Shown here piece after piece: positions 48,967-60,434 of a stretch of DNA of 64,000 bases. A program made the translations under genes and the position numbers. Below the pieces are notes generated by a model that worked only from the letters and a program-made list of their open reading frames with translations, made no database searches and was not told where the DNA came from. Source of the DNA: Euryodendron excelsum (Eukaryota; Streptophyta; Magnoliopsida; Ericales; Pentaphylacaceae); assembly GCA_033060915.1 (NCBI GenBank), contig CM065394.1, positions 37,457,501 to 37,521,500 on the forward strand, written 5' to 3'. The stretch's first letter is position 1, and every line of letters begins with the position of its first letter.

Positions 48967-49524
48967 ATGGATTCCCCATTATTGACATTGGTCTTTGTGA
49001 GTTTGTGGGTTTTCTTGAGCTGTTTCGTGCCGTTCGTGGAGTCGCAGGGACATGTGAATCCTGGAGAAGAATCTTCACCGCCTGCTCAGACAACGCCTCC
49101 TCCTCCACCTCCGTCATTGTTGCCGCCTCCACTCTCTGAGCTGTCTCCCCCTTCGCCCTCTGGATCGTCACCGCCTCTACTATCTGAATTGTCGGCCCCT
49201 CAACCATCTGGATCGTCACCTCCTCCACCGCCGCCGCCTCCACCACCTCCTCCGCCACCGCCACCGCCTCCGCCTCCGCCTCCACCATCCTCTCCCCCTC
49301 CACCACCTCCGCCCAGGACCAGGAGTCCCCCTCCCTCGACGCCGAGACCACCTCCTCCGTCAAACCAGGAAGGGAAGACAAGCCCACCGTCAAAGGAAAA
49401 GCTGAATTTGGGGAAGAAAATCGGATTGATGTTTGCTGGCATTGTGGTTATCTTGCAGGTTGGTGTGGTGGCATTCTTGGTAATCATGAGGCGGCAACTG
49501 TTGAAGAACAATGACAGATATTAA
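48967..49524 (+). CDS. proline-rich single-pass membrane protein (extensin-like)
   Basis: Intronless frame of 185 residues. Residues 1-26 form a hydrophobic signal peptide ending FVES, with likely cleavage before QG. Residues 28-140 are a Pro/Ser-rich extracellular domain with S-P2, S-P3 and long poly-Pro runs, including an uninterrupted stretch of more than 20 prolines. This is the setting for hydroxyproline O-glycosylation. A basic KEKLNLGKK precedes one transmembrane helix (about 152-174), then a short cytosolic RRQLLKNNDRY tail. This layout fits small plant hydroxyproline-rich glycoproteins anchored at the plasma membrane/cell wall interface. No leucine-rich repeats or formin domain are present. 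The antisense frame (48728-49393) is a shadow caused by the repeats. Confidence 0.8.
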   Translation: MDSPLLTLVFVSLWVFLSCFVPFVESQGHVNPGEESSPPAQTTPPPPPPSLLPPPLSELSPPSPSGSSPPLLSELSAPQPSGSSPPPPPPPPPPPPPPPPPPPPPPPSSPPPPPPPRTRSPPPSTPRPPPPSNQEGKTSPPSKEKLNLGKKIGLMFAGIVVILQVGVVAFLVIMRRQLLKNNDRY

Positions 49525-50113
49525 AACACATGGAATCAAAATGATAATGTTTGGCCATTCTCGATGATTCTCTTGCTTTTTTGGAGGCAATATAGTGAAG
49601 TGAGGGTAGGGTTCTATTGACTTCATATTCCTTTACAAGCGGCCAGAGGACACGAATTAGCGATTGAAGGGGCATTGACCCTGTATACGGATTGTACAGA
49701 TTATGGATTGATCAGAGTTTTGTCTCCATTGAAGTTGTCGCTGTTGTAAATGGGTAATTCTTGATTGGCATTCTTTCCCTCTTTTTTTTTCAACAATTAT
49801 TTTGTTTCTTTTTCGATTTATTTTGTTTCATCTACACAACTTATAATTCAAAGCAGAAGAAACCATTGTTTTTCTATTAATGTTTCTTATTTTGTTTCAT
49901 CTACACGGCTTATAATTCAAAGCAGAAGAAACCCTTGTTCACATTGTGTTGTGGTGCTCTTGACTCATTTTTTTCCTTTTGGTTAATTTGTTTGTCTCTA
50001 TCACATTAGTAGCAAATTATGGAAAGATGTTTAATTCTATGATATAAATTTCTAGTTCCACTTTCTTACTTTTCTGCAATTAAACTTGTAAATGTGAGAT
50101 ATGGACTTATCCT
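49525..50113. other. 3' region of the proline-rich gene
   Basis: Probable 3' untranslated region and flank. A 69-bp tandem duplication (period from 49821 to 49890, TTTTGTTTCATCTACAC, then TTATAATTCAAAGCAGAAG) lies about 300 bp past the stop. Confidence 0.5.
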
Positions 50114-52163
50114 ATTACTAAGGATTAATTTAACAGTGTGCAGGATATAGTATGTTACTAGTCTTATAAATAATGAGCTGCCGCTTCAAATTGTTTTAAC
50201 TCCACAATTTTGGCAACCAGCTAAAGTTGCTAATGGCAGCTCTGGAAATGAAAAATAAATAACAAAATCTTTTAGGTGTGATATGTGATGTCAAAGAGAG
50301 TGATGCATTGTGAGAGTTGATGAGAATCTGAAGGTATGGAAATCCAGTCACTCTCGACTTCCTCTGGTCATTAAAAATGTCCTACGAGATTATGTAGTTA
50401 TCATTTTTCTCCTTTTGTAGGTGCTTGTTCTATACCTTGCTTATTGAACCAGTTGTGACATGTATACAATATTAGATTGTAGTAACTTGATTGCTAGAGA
50501 GCTTGATGGTTGAATCTAACTCTTTCCAACCTGGTATTGGTTGTAAACACAAGGCTACTTTGAATTTTCCCATTTTATAGCTTCAGGATTTCTAGCTGGT
50601 GACATTTGGAAGTTTGTTGTTGTGGGTGATTGCGCAGAACTTTGTAGGGATATAGCTTGACATTGCACTCATTATGATTCTCTTTTAGCACCGGTTTTCA
50701 AATATTAAGAGGTTACATGCATAATAGCAAAACAAAGAGCATGCGAATCATCTTACGCTAATAGAAAATTGGTGGCTTATAGGAAATAACGTTACGTACT
50801 TATGTCTTATGTTTAATTTAGGGAAGACTTGCTGTTCTTATTTTCTTGAGTTGACATATGGAAATATGAAAGTACTGCTTCTAATGATGGTTTGTAAATA
50901 GTACCATAAACTTCATTTGTGACATTCACTTATGGTCATTCATTTTTTTTGTGATACACTTGAGTAACTGGTGTTTTTGTTTTTTTCTAAGTGTGTCATA
51001 TGTATGTTTTGAAATCTATGATTGGTATTTTAAATATTATGATAATATTATATATTTTACACAGGTGCGGCTTCAGCTAGTGATTTAATTCAGTCAAGCA
51101 ATTATAAAATTAGATTGGATTTGATTTCCATGAATCAACTTTCCATTAATAAAATTTCAAACTTCAAGGTGAATGATTTATACCTGGATAACAGTAATTC
51201 TACTATCAATATCGCTATGTCTCGCCTTGCTAGGGGAGATTATTTCTCCAATGTTTGATTAATTGTGCAGGTGAATGGCAGAGAATACCAATTAGATGAA
51301 TTTTTTGCACTTTGATCTTGCGGTTTGTCAGTTTTAATCTTAGGGGGTGTTTGAGCCACTGGCTTATAAGTCATAAGTTATAAGTTATTTTCAAAAAGTT
51401 ACATTTAAAAAGAATTTTTTTCAAAAAACGTGATTAGACATAAGTTGGTTTTTTAAGTCACTCATTCAAATACACTTTCAAAAAGTTATAAGCATAAGTT
51501 ATAAGTTACTAAATAAGTTATGTTCAAACACCCCTTAGACTACTATAACATGTTTGAATGATAATTGAAATCTAGGAAGACAAGCTTATCAATGTTGTTG
51601 GATAAGAGATGAAGTCATCACTATAGTTGGTAAAGCTCTCTATAGTCAGTAAAGCAGCTTACATTTGTTTAGATATGTGGTGCCATGATTGCCTCTTATC
51701 CAGATAAGCATAGAAGAGGATTGTCAATCATAGTGGGAAGGCAAGTCTACTTACCAATCTCTGTCTTCCTGGTCATGTCACTTCAGGTTTTGAGGTTAGA
51801 CATTTAATTCTCTCACAACCTTTAGATAAATCATTGGACTATAGTTCTGCAATTACAGTGACTGTTGTTGTTCTTAGACTTTTCTGGTTGAATTTCTTAA
51901 TGTATGTCACTGTGATGATCTAGTAGGCTGAATCACTTGTGCTTGGCTATTGTTGTGACTGGTGTAAGAGGCTTTGTATGTGGCAGATTAATCTGGGAGG
52001 CTTGTTTGACTATAAGCACTGTAATTATATGAGGTCCATGCTTCATCGAAATTTTGAGCAGTATATTGAAAATTTTAAGTGGAATTTCTTATAAAGGAAT
52101 CCTTTAGTTGATTAGATCAGCTGAAATACTTAGCAGACTGAAATTGACAATCTGACATAAAAC
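50114..52163. repeat. segmental repeat, copy A
   Basis: Non-coding segment repeated at 57255-58561 (B) and 58562-60434 (C). Shared ordered blocks include TTGTAGGTGCTTGT, GGTTGTAAACACAAGG, TTTCTAGCTGGTGACATT, TAGGAAATAACGTTACGTAC and GGAAGACAAGCTTATCAATG. Several blocks look like splice sites (TTTTGTAGGTGC, TTTTACACAGGTGC, TTGTGCAGGTGAA), so it may derive from the transcribed non-coding part of a gene. No protein frame is conserved among the copies. Confidence 0.8.
51340..51537. mobile_element. Tourist-like MITE, copy 2, with empty sites
   Basis: The 192-bp insert 51343-51534 has ends GGGGGTGTTTGA and TCAAACACCCC and is flanked by TTA on both sides. Copies B and C of the surrounding segment read AATCTTAGACTGC and AATCTTTAGACTGC at the same point, i.e. 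without the insert, so insertion and TTA duplication are demonstrated internally. A TTA duplication fits PIF/Harbinger. Confidence 0.85.
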
Positions 52164-52189
52164 TTGATCTTGTTGAAACTTCTCCTGAG

Positions 52190-55100
52190 CTACGCTGTAA
52201 GCCTATAACTCAACTATTTCTAAGTCAAGTGTCTTTTTGAGCTCTGTCATTTATCAAATTTTTTTTTTTGGTCAAAAATCTTTCCAAGCTCCGCTATTGC
52301 TTTCCCATTTTGAAGTCAAAATTTTTCCCGTGCAATAGCTCACACATTTTCAAATCCAAATCAAACTTTTCCGTTTTTTCAAGCACTATCATGATTTACG
52401 ATTGACCTAATTCTTGTAAAACAAGATACGTAGGAAGTTTGGCGGAAAGCTTGGTGTTATCACAACGTACTTCAATTGGGTATTTTTTTAAACCACTCTT
52501 TTTTCAAGCCAACACTTTTAAAAAACTTTCTTCCAATTCACACTTTTCAAGACCTCTTTTTTCAAATTTTTTATTTTCAAAACTCTCTTCAAGTTATATT
52601 TTTAAAGAATATCATGCATAAATGCATCATTCATTCTCAATGCGATGGCCATCCTTATTTTCTATGAATACAATAATGGATTTAGCAACTAGAGAATCGT
52701 GGGTAGATACATAGGGTAGATAGATATGTAGGTACTTATTGCTGGGTGAGGTATGGTGGTGATCTAATGCATGCCCTCTAAGTAAACTACCCTCGAACCT
52801 CGATTTATAGTTCGCATGGCCAAACCAAATCGAACTTAGGTGGTGACTTTAAAACCTTTTCTGAAAGCACTTATCAAATCTATTTTCACCTATTTTGTAG
52901 TTAAGACTAATTTCGAGCTTCGGGGAAGATCATCCATTTTCCAGTCAACACCCTTTTCAAGCTCCACCATAGAAAACCTATTTTCAAGCTAAAACTCTTT
53001 AGGTGCTATACTCAACCATTAGTCAAGAATTTTTTTGCGAGCACCATCGTTGCTGAACTTTTTTTTAAGTCAAGCGTCTTTCAAGCTCTGACATAGCTCA
53101 GCGATTTTTAAGTCATGACTCTTTTCGAGCTTTGCTGTAACTTAACTATTTTTAAGTCAAGAGGTTTCCGAGCCATGTCGCTCATTTATTTTCTGATCAA
53201 AATTCTTACCAAGCTCCGTTGTTACTTACCCATTGTCAAGTCAAAACTCTTTTCAGGTTATGCTACAGCTCACACATTTTCAATTTCAAATCAATTTTTT
53301 TTTTTTTTTTTTTTGCACTTGTACGAACTATGACAGACTTAATTCTTGTAAAACGAGATACATAGGAAACTTAATAAAAAGTTAAGTGCAGTCATAACGT
53401 CCTTCAAATGGATATTTTTTTAAACAAGTCTTTTTTCAAGTCAACACTTTAAAAAAACTCAGATCCAATTCAATATGTTGCAATATTCTTTTTCAATATC
53501 CACCTACCAAAATCTCTTTTTCAAGCTTTCCATTTTCAAAACTCTTTTTAGGTTACATTTTTAATAAATATCTTGCATACATGCATCATTCATTCTCAAT
53601 GTGATGACCCTCTCTATTATTCTATGAATACAAGAGTGGAATTAGCATCGTGAGTGGATATATAGGGTAGATAATCAGGTAGGTACTAATTGTTGGATGA
53701 GGTATGGTGGTGATTTGATACACCTCCAAAATAACCTTTGGTCCCAAATCTCTAGTTCACAAGATCAAACCGAAGTCATTTTCAAAAAGAATTGTCAATT
53801 TTTAGGTGTTCTTCGGAACATACCTACTTTTAGTGACCTAACAAACTTTTATTGAAGTTAGGGGTGAATCCAAATATTTTTCCAAAATCATTTATAAATC
53901 CATTTTCACCAATTTTTCAGTCAAGGCTCATTATGAGCTCCATGGTAGCTCACTCTTTTGCAAGTAAAGGTTGTTTTCGAGTTCACCTATTTTCACGTGA
54001 AAACTTTTTCTGAGCTACAGTGTAACTCAGCTATTTTTAAGTCAAGTGTCTTTTCGAGCTCCATCATATGTCATTTGTTTTTTGGTCAAAAATCCTTCCA
54101 TGCTCACCCATTTTTAAGTCAAATCTTTTTTCGAGTTCTGTAGCAGTTCACATATTTTTAAATTTAAATCAAATTTTTTCGTTATTTCATATACTATTAC
54201 GAATTATGACTGGTCTAATTCTTGTAAAACGAGATACTTAAGAAACTTGACTGCAAGCTTGGTGCAGTGCCATTCACCATGTCCTTCAATTGGATATTTT
54301 GTTAAACCATTTTTTTTTTTCAGGTCAGCAATTTCAAAAAACTTCCTTCCAATTCACTCTTTCCAAAATCTCTTTTTCAAAATTTTCATTTTCAAAACTC
54401 TCTTCAAGTTACATTTTTAAAGAATACCATGCATAAATGCATTATTCATCCTCAATTTAATGACCATCCATCTTTTTTCTAAGAATACAAGAATGAATTT
54501 TGCAACCGGAGATCCATGAGTAGATACATAGGGTAGATAGACAGGTAGTTAGATTGTTGGGTGAGGTATGGTGGTGATCTAATTCACTCCCCATAAGTAA
54601 ACAACCCTCGGACCCCAATTTATAATTCACTTGGCCAAACCAAACTCATTTTCATAAAGGACATTTAATATTCAACATCAATTTTCAAAACCAAACACTA
54701 TTTTCTTGTGTTCGTCTGAACATACCTTATTTTTAGTGACCTAACGCACCTTTATCAAAGTTACGTGGTGCCTCTAAAAACTTTTCCAAACCAACTTATC
54801 AAACCCATTTTCACTTATTTTGTAGTTAAGACTCATTTTGAGCTCCGTGGAAGGTCATCCATTTTAATGTCAAGACTCTTTCCGAGCTCCACCATAGCAA
54901 ACCTATTTTCAAGTTAAAAGTCTTTTAGGAGCTACACTCACCTATTTTCAAGTCAAGATTTTTTACGATCTCTGTCGTTGCTGAACGTTTTTTAAGTCAA
55001 GAGGTTTTCAAGCTGTGACATAGCTCATTTATTTTGTGGTAAAAATCTTACCAAGCTCTGCTGTTGTTTACCCATTGTCAAGTCAAAACTCTTTATGGAT

Positions 55101-57164
55101 TCTGTTGTAGCTCACACATTTTCAATTCCAAATCAAATTTTTTTTTTGTTTTTTCATGTAGTTGCATGAACTGTGAGTGACCTTATTATTGTAAAATGAG
55201 ATACATAGAAAACTTAACGAAAGTCAAGTGTGGTTACCACGTCTTTCAAATGGATATTTTTTAAACAATTCTTTTTTCAAGTCAACACTTGCAGAAGAAC
55301 ACTCATCCAATTCAATATATTGTAAATTCTTTTTCAAGACACAGTTTCCAAAACCTCTGCTTTCAAACTTTTCATTTTCAAAATCCTTTTCTAGTTTCCT
55401 TTTTGATAAATACCATGCATACATATATCATTCATTCTCAATGTGATGACCCTCCCTATTATTCTAAGAATACAAGAGTGGAATTAGTATTGTGAGTAGA
55501 TATATAAGATATATAAGGTAGATAGTCAGGTAGGAACTAATTGTTGGGCTAGCTATGGTGGTAATTTGATACACCCCCATAATAAGTAAACAACTCTCGG
55601 TCCTAGATCTCTAGTTCACAAAACCAAATTGAAGTAATTTTTGAAAAGGATTGTCAATTTTTAGGAGTTCTTCGGAACATACCTATTTTTAGTGACCTAA
55701 CAAACCTTTATCAAAGTAAGTTGATGAATCTAATTTTTTTTTTTCCAAAATCACTTATCAAATCCGTTTTCACAAATTTTTCGGTCAAGGCTCATTACGA
55801 GCTCCATGGTAGCTCACCCTTTTGCAAGTAAAGTTTGCTTCCGAGCTCACCTATATGCACGTGAAAACTTTTTTCGAGTTACATTGTAACTCCGCTATTT
55901 CTATTTCGAGTGTCTTTTCGAGCTCCGTCATTATTTGTGTTTTGGTCAAAAATCTTTCCAATTAAGCTCCGTCGTTGCTCACTCATTTTCAAGTCAAACA
56001 TTTCTTCGAGTTCCATAGTAGCTCACACATTTTCAAATTCAAATCAAATTCTTCTATTTTTTTATACACTATTGTGAATTATGACTGATCTAATTCTTAT
56101 AAAACGAGATATGTAGGAAACTTGGTCGCAAGCTTGGTGCAGTCACCACGTCCTTCAATTGGATATTTTGTTAAACCACTTTTTTGTTCCAGGCAGCACT
56201 TTCAAAATACTTTCTTTCAATTCACACTTTCCAAAACCTCTTTTTTCAAATTTTTCATTTTCAAAACTCTCTTCAAGTTACATTTTTAAAGAATACCATA
56301 CATAAATGCATCATTCAGCCTAATGTGATGACCATCCGTCTTTTTCTAAGAATACAAGAATGGATTTAGCAACAGGAGATTCGTGGACATAGAGTGGATA
56401 GACTGGCAGTTACTGATTGTTGTGCAAGGTATGGTGGTGATCTAATATACTATAAGTAAACAACACTCGGACCCCGATTTATAGTTCACTTGGCCAAACC
56501 AAAGTCATTTTCGTTTGGGATTTTTAATATTCAAAATCAATTTTCAAAACCAAAAACTGTTTTCTGGTATTCATTTGAATATACCTTATTTTTAGTGACC
56601 TAATGCACCTTTATCGAAGATTCAAAATCAAACTTTCTCATTTTTTGTCCACTTGCATGAACTACGACCATCTTGATTCTTGTAAAACAAGATATGTAGG
56701 AAACTTAAAAGTAAAGTTAGGTGTGGTCACAACATTCTTCAAAATATTTTTTTAAACAACTCTTTTTTCAAGTCAACACTTTCAATTAACTCTCATCCAA
56801 TTCAATATTTTGAAAGTTCTTCTTCAATAAACACTTTTCAAAACCTCTTTTTTCAAACTTTCTAGCTTCTAAACTCTCTTCAAGTTACATTTTTAAAAAA
56901 TACCATGCATACATACATCATTCAGCTTCAGTGTGATGACCATCCCTATTTTTAGTGGATTTAGCAACCAGAAGTTCATTCAGCTTCAGTGTGATGACCA
57001 TCCCTATTTTTAGTGGATTTAGCAACCAGAAGTTCGTGAGTTGATCTATAGGGTAGATAATCATGTAGGTACTAATTGTTGGGCGAGGTATGGTGGGGAT
57101 TTGATACACTCCCCATAAGCAAACAACCCTCAGACTCATATTTCTAGTTCATAACTCCGATTTG
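52190..57164. repeat. array of alternating ~0.9-kb monomers (higher-order repeat)
   Basis: The landmark TTCTTGTAAAAC, followed by AGATA, occurs at about 52411, 53343, 54219, 55187 (degenerate), 56094 and 56677. TATGGTGGTGAT-type blocks follow each one. Odd copies share GCAAGCTTGGTG-like text and TTCAATTGGATATTT. Even copies share GAAACTTAA and TTCAAATGGATATTT, so two monomer types alternate with a dimer period near 1.8 kb. Between landmarks lie degenerate ~55-60-bp sub-repeats of the form CGAGCTCCGNNGTNGCTCA, CATTTTCAAGTCAA. No coding frame is maintained. Confidence 0.8.
56919..57034. repeat. 58-bp perfect tandem duplication
   Basis: CATTCAGCTTCAGTGTGATG through CAACCAGAAGTT occurs twice without visible mismatch inside the last monomer of the array. 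This is a very recent event. Confidence 0.85.
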
Positions 57165-57254
57165 GTCTTTTTGGGTCCTTTAGCTTTTGTATTCGGGTTG
57201 CATCTCCTTGATGCTCTTTAATATAGTTCTCTTTACTTATAATAATAATAAAAA
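57165..57254 (+). mobile_element. LINE 3' tail fragment
   Basis: The sequence runs TTTGGTCTTTTTGGGTCC, then GGGTTGCATCTCCTTGATG, then TTCTCTTTACTTAT and an A-rich tail. I recognise it as the kind of 3' end found on plant LINE-1 elements. It sits exactly between the array and copy B. It is severely 5'-truncated. Confidence 0.5.
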
Positions 57255-58561
57255 AATTGTCCTATGAGACTATGTAGTAATAGTTTTTCTCCTTTTGTAG
57301 GTGCTTGTTCTATACCTTGATCATTGAGGCAATTGTGACATGTATACAACAACTGGATTGTAGTAGCTTGATTGCTAGAAGAGCTTGCTGGTTGAATCTA
57401 ACTCTTTCCAGCCTGGTTTTGGTTGTAAACACAAGGTTATTTTGAATTTTCCCCTTCATAGCTTCAGGATTTCTAGCTGGTGACATTCGGTAGTTTGTTG
57501 GTTGTGGGTGATTATGCAGACTTTGTAGGGATATAGCTTGACATTATGCTGGTTATGATTCTCTTTTAGCAATGTTTTTCAAATATTAAGAGGTCGCATG
57601 CATAATAGCAAAACAATATCTAATCATCTTACAGTAATAGAAAATTGGTGGCTTATAGGAAATAACGTTACGTACTTATGTCTTATGTTTAACTTATAGA
57701 AGACATGCCATGCTGTTCTTATTTTCTCGAGTGGATATATGGAAATTTAGAAATGGGTGCTTCTTCTAATGATAGTTTGTGTAAATAGTACCATAAACTT
57801 CATTTGTGACATTCACTTATGGTCATTCATTTTTTTTTTTGTTTTGTTTTGTGATACACTTGAATGACTTGAGTTTTTGTTTTTTTTCTAAATGTGTCAT
57901 ATGCATGTTTTGAAATCTATGATGGTATTATAAAATTTGTTATAGTATCATATATTTTACACAGTTGCGACTTCAGGTAGTGATTTAATCCAGTCAAGCA
58001 ATTACAAAATTAGATTGGACTTGATTTGTTTCTCCAATGTTTGATTAATTGTGCAGATGAAGGGCAGAGAATGCCTATTAGATGAATTTTTTCACTTTGA
58101 TCCCGCTTTTTGTCACTTTTAATCTTAGACTGCTACAGCATTTTTGGATGATAATTGAAATCTAGGAAGACAAGCTTATCAATGTTGTTGGATGGGAGGT
58201 GAAGTCATCACTATAGTTAGTATAGCTCTCTATAGTAAGTAAAGCCGCTTACATTGGTGTAGATATGTGGTGCCATGATTACCTCTTATCCAGATAAGCA
58301 TGGAAAAGGATTGTCAATCCTAGCGGGAAGGCAAGTCTAGTTACCAATCTTTGTCTTCCTTGCCATGTTACTTTAGGTTTTGATGTTAGACATTTGAATT
58401 CTCTCACATCATTTAGATACATCTTTGGACCACAGTTCTGTAATTACAGTGACTGCTGTTCTTTGGAGAGTTTTCTGGTTGAATTTCTTAATATATGCCA
58501 CTGTGATGATCTATTAGGCTGACTCACTTGTGCTTGGCTGTGATTATGACTGGTGAAGGAG
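57255..58561. repeat. segmental repeat, copy B (both ends missing)
   Basis: Starts at the GTCCTATGAGACTATGTAGT position that lies about 265 bp inside copy A. It stops at GACTGGTGAAGGAG, where copy A continues with GGCTTTGTATG. It joins copy C directly at 58561/58562 (CTATTACTAAGGATTAAT). An internal block around A's TTTCCATGAATCAAC is also deleted. Confidence 0.8.
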
Positions 58562-60434
58562 ACTATTACTAAGGATTAATTTAACAGTGTGAAGGATATA
58601 GTATGTTACTAGTCTTACGAATAATGAGCTGCCGCGTCAAATTGTTGTAGGATATAGTATGTTACTAGTCTTACAAATAATGAGCTGCCGCTTCAAATTG
58701 TTGTAACTTCACAAATTTGACAACCAGCTTAAGTTGCTAATGGCAGCTCTGACAATGAAAAAAAATTAAGTGATATCCAAAGAGAGTAATGCATTTTGAG
58801 AGTTGACGAGCATCTAAAGGTATGGAAATCCAGTCACTCTTGACTTCCTCTGGTCATTAAAACCATCCTATGAGACTATGTAGTTATCGTTGTTTTCCTC
58901 TTGTAGGTGCTTGTGCTATACCTTGCTCATTGAACCAGTTGTGACTTGTTACATGTATACAACAATTGGATTGTAATAGCTTGATTGCTAGAACGGGTTG
59001 ATGGTTGAATCTAACTGTTTCCAACCGAGTTTTGGTTGTAAACACAAGGCTGTTTTGAATTTTCCCATTTTATAGCTTCGGGATTTCTAGCTGGTGACAT
59101 TCGGTAGTTTGTTGGTTGTGTGTGATTCTGCAGAACTTTGTAGGGATATAGCTTGACATTGCACTGGTTATGATTCTCTTTTAGCAGTTCTTTTTCCAAT
59201 ATTAAGAGATCACACGCATAATAGCAAAACAAAGAGGATGCTAATCATCTTACAGTAATAGAAGATTGGTGGCTTATAGAAATAACGTTACATACTTATG
59301 TTTAACTTATGGAAGACTTGCTGTTCTTATTTTCTTGATTTGATACAGGGAAATATAGAAATAGGTGCTTCTTCTAATGATATTTTGTGTAAATCGTACC
59401 ATAAACTTCCTTTGTGACATTCACTTATGGTTATTCGTATATATATATATATATATATATATTATTATTATTATTATTATTATTATTGGGATACACTTGA
59501 GTATTTAAGTTTTTGCATTTTTTCTCAGCGTTCATATGCATGCTTTGAAATCTATTGGTATTACAAATTTTATGATAGTTTCAGATATTTTACACAGGTG
59601 CGACTTCAGGTAATGATTTTATCCAGTCAAGCAATTATAAAATTAGATTGGACTCGATTTCCATGATTCAACTTTCCATTCATAAATTTTCAAACTTCAA
59701 GGTGAATGATGTATACCTCGATAACAGTAATTCTACTATCAATTTGGCTATGTCTCACCTTGCTAGGGAGATTAGTTTCTGCAATGTTTAATTGTGCAGG
59801 TGAAAGGCAGAGAATTCCTATTATTAGATGAATTTTTTGCACTTCGATCCTGCTTTTTGTCACTTTTAATCTTTAGACTGCTACAGCATGTTTGGATGAT
59901 AATTGAAATCTAGGAAGACAAGCTTATCAATGTTGTTGGATGAGAGGTGTAGTCATCAGTATTAGTTGCTATTAGCTCTCTATAGTAAGTAAAGCAGCTT
60001 ACATTAGTTTAGATATGTAGTGCCTTCATCACCTCTTATCCAGATAAGCATAGAAGAGGGTTGTTAATCCTGGCAGGACGAATCCTCTCCCGACATTTAG
60101 ATAAATCTTTGGACTATAGTTCTGCAATTACAGTGATTGTTGTTCTTTTGAGACTTTTCTGGTTGAATTTCTTAATATATGCCACTGTGATGATCTATTA
60201 GGCTGATTCACTTGTGCTATGATTATGGCTGGTGAAAGAGGCTTTATATGTGGCAGATTAATATGGGAGGCTTGGCTGCACAGGGTATATTCAACTATAA
60301 CTATAAGCACTGTAACTATACGATGTCCATGCTTTATTGAAATTTTGAGCAGTATATTGAAAATTCTACGTGGAATTTCTTATAAAGAAATCCTTTGGTT
60401 GAGTAGATCAGCTGAAATACTTAAGCAGACTGAA
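58562..60434. repeat. segmental repeat, copy C
   Basis: Begins at the same point as copy A (CTATTACTAAGGATTAAT) and ends at the same point (CAGCTGAAATACTT, then AGACTGAAAT). It has a 55-bp internal tandem duplication at 58595-58703 and a TA/TTA microsatellite at 59437-59488. The end overlaps the terminal 27 nt of the unspliced GRF reading frame. Confidence 0.8.

Noticed and set aside
48728..49393. 221-codon antisense ORF opposite the proline-rich gene
   Set aside because: Low-complexity shadow of the proline codons; no start context, domain or composition of its own.
49765..49986. 73-codon ORF with an internal 23-residue repeat
   Set aside because: Lies in the 3' flank of the proline-rich gene; the repeat is a 69-bp DNA duplication that happens to be a multiple of three.
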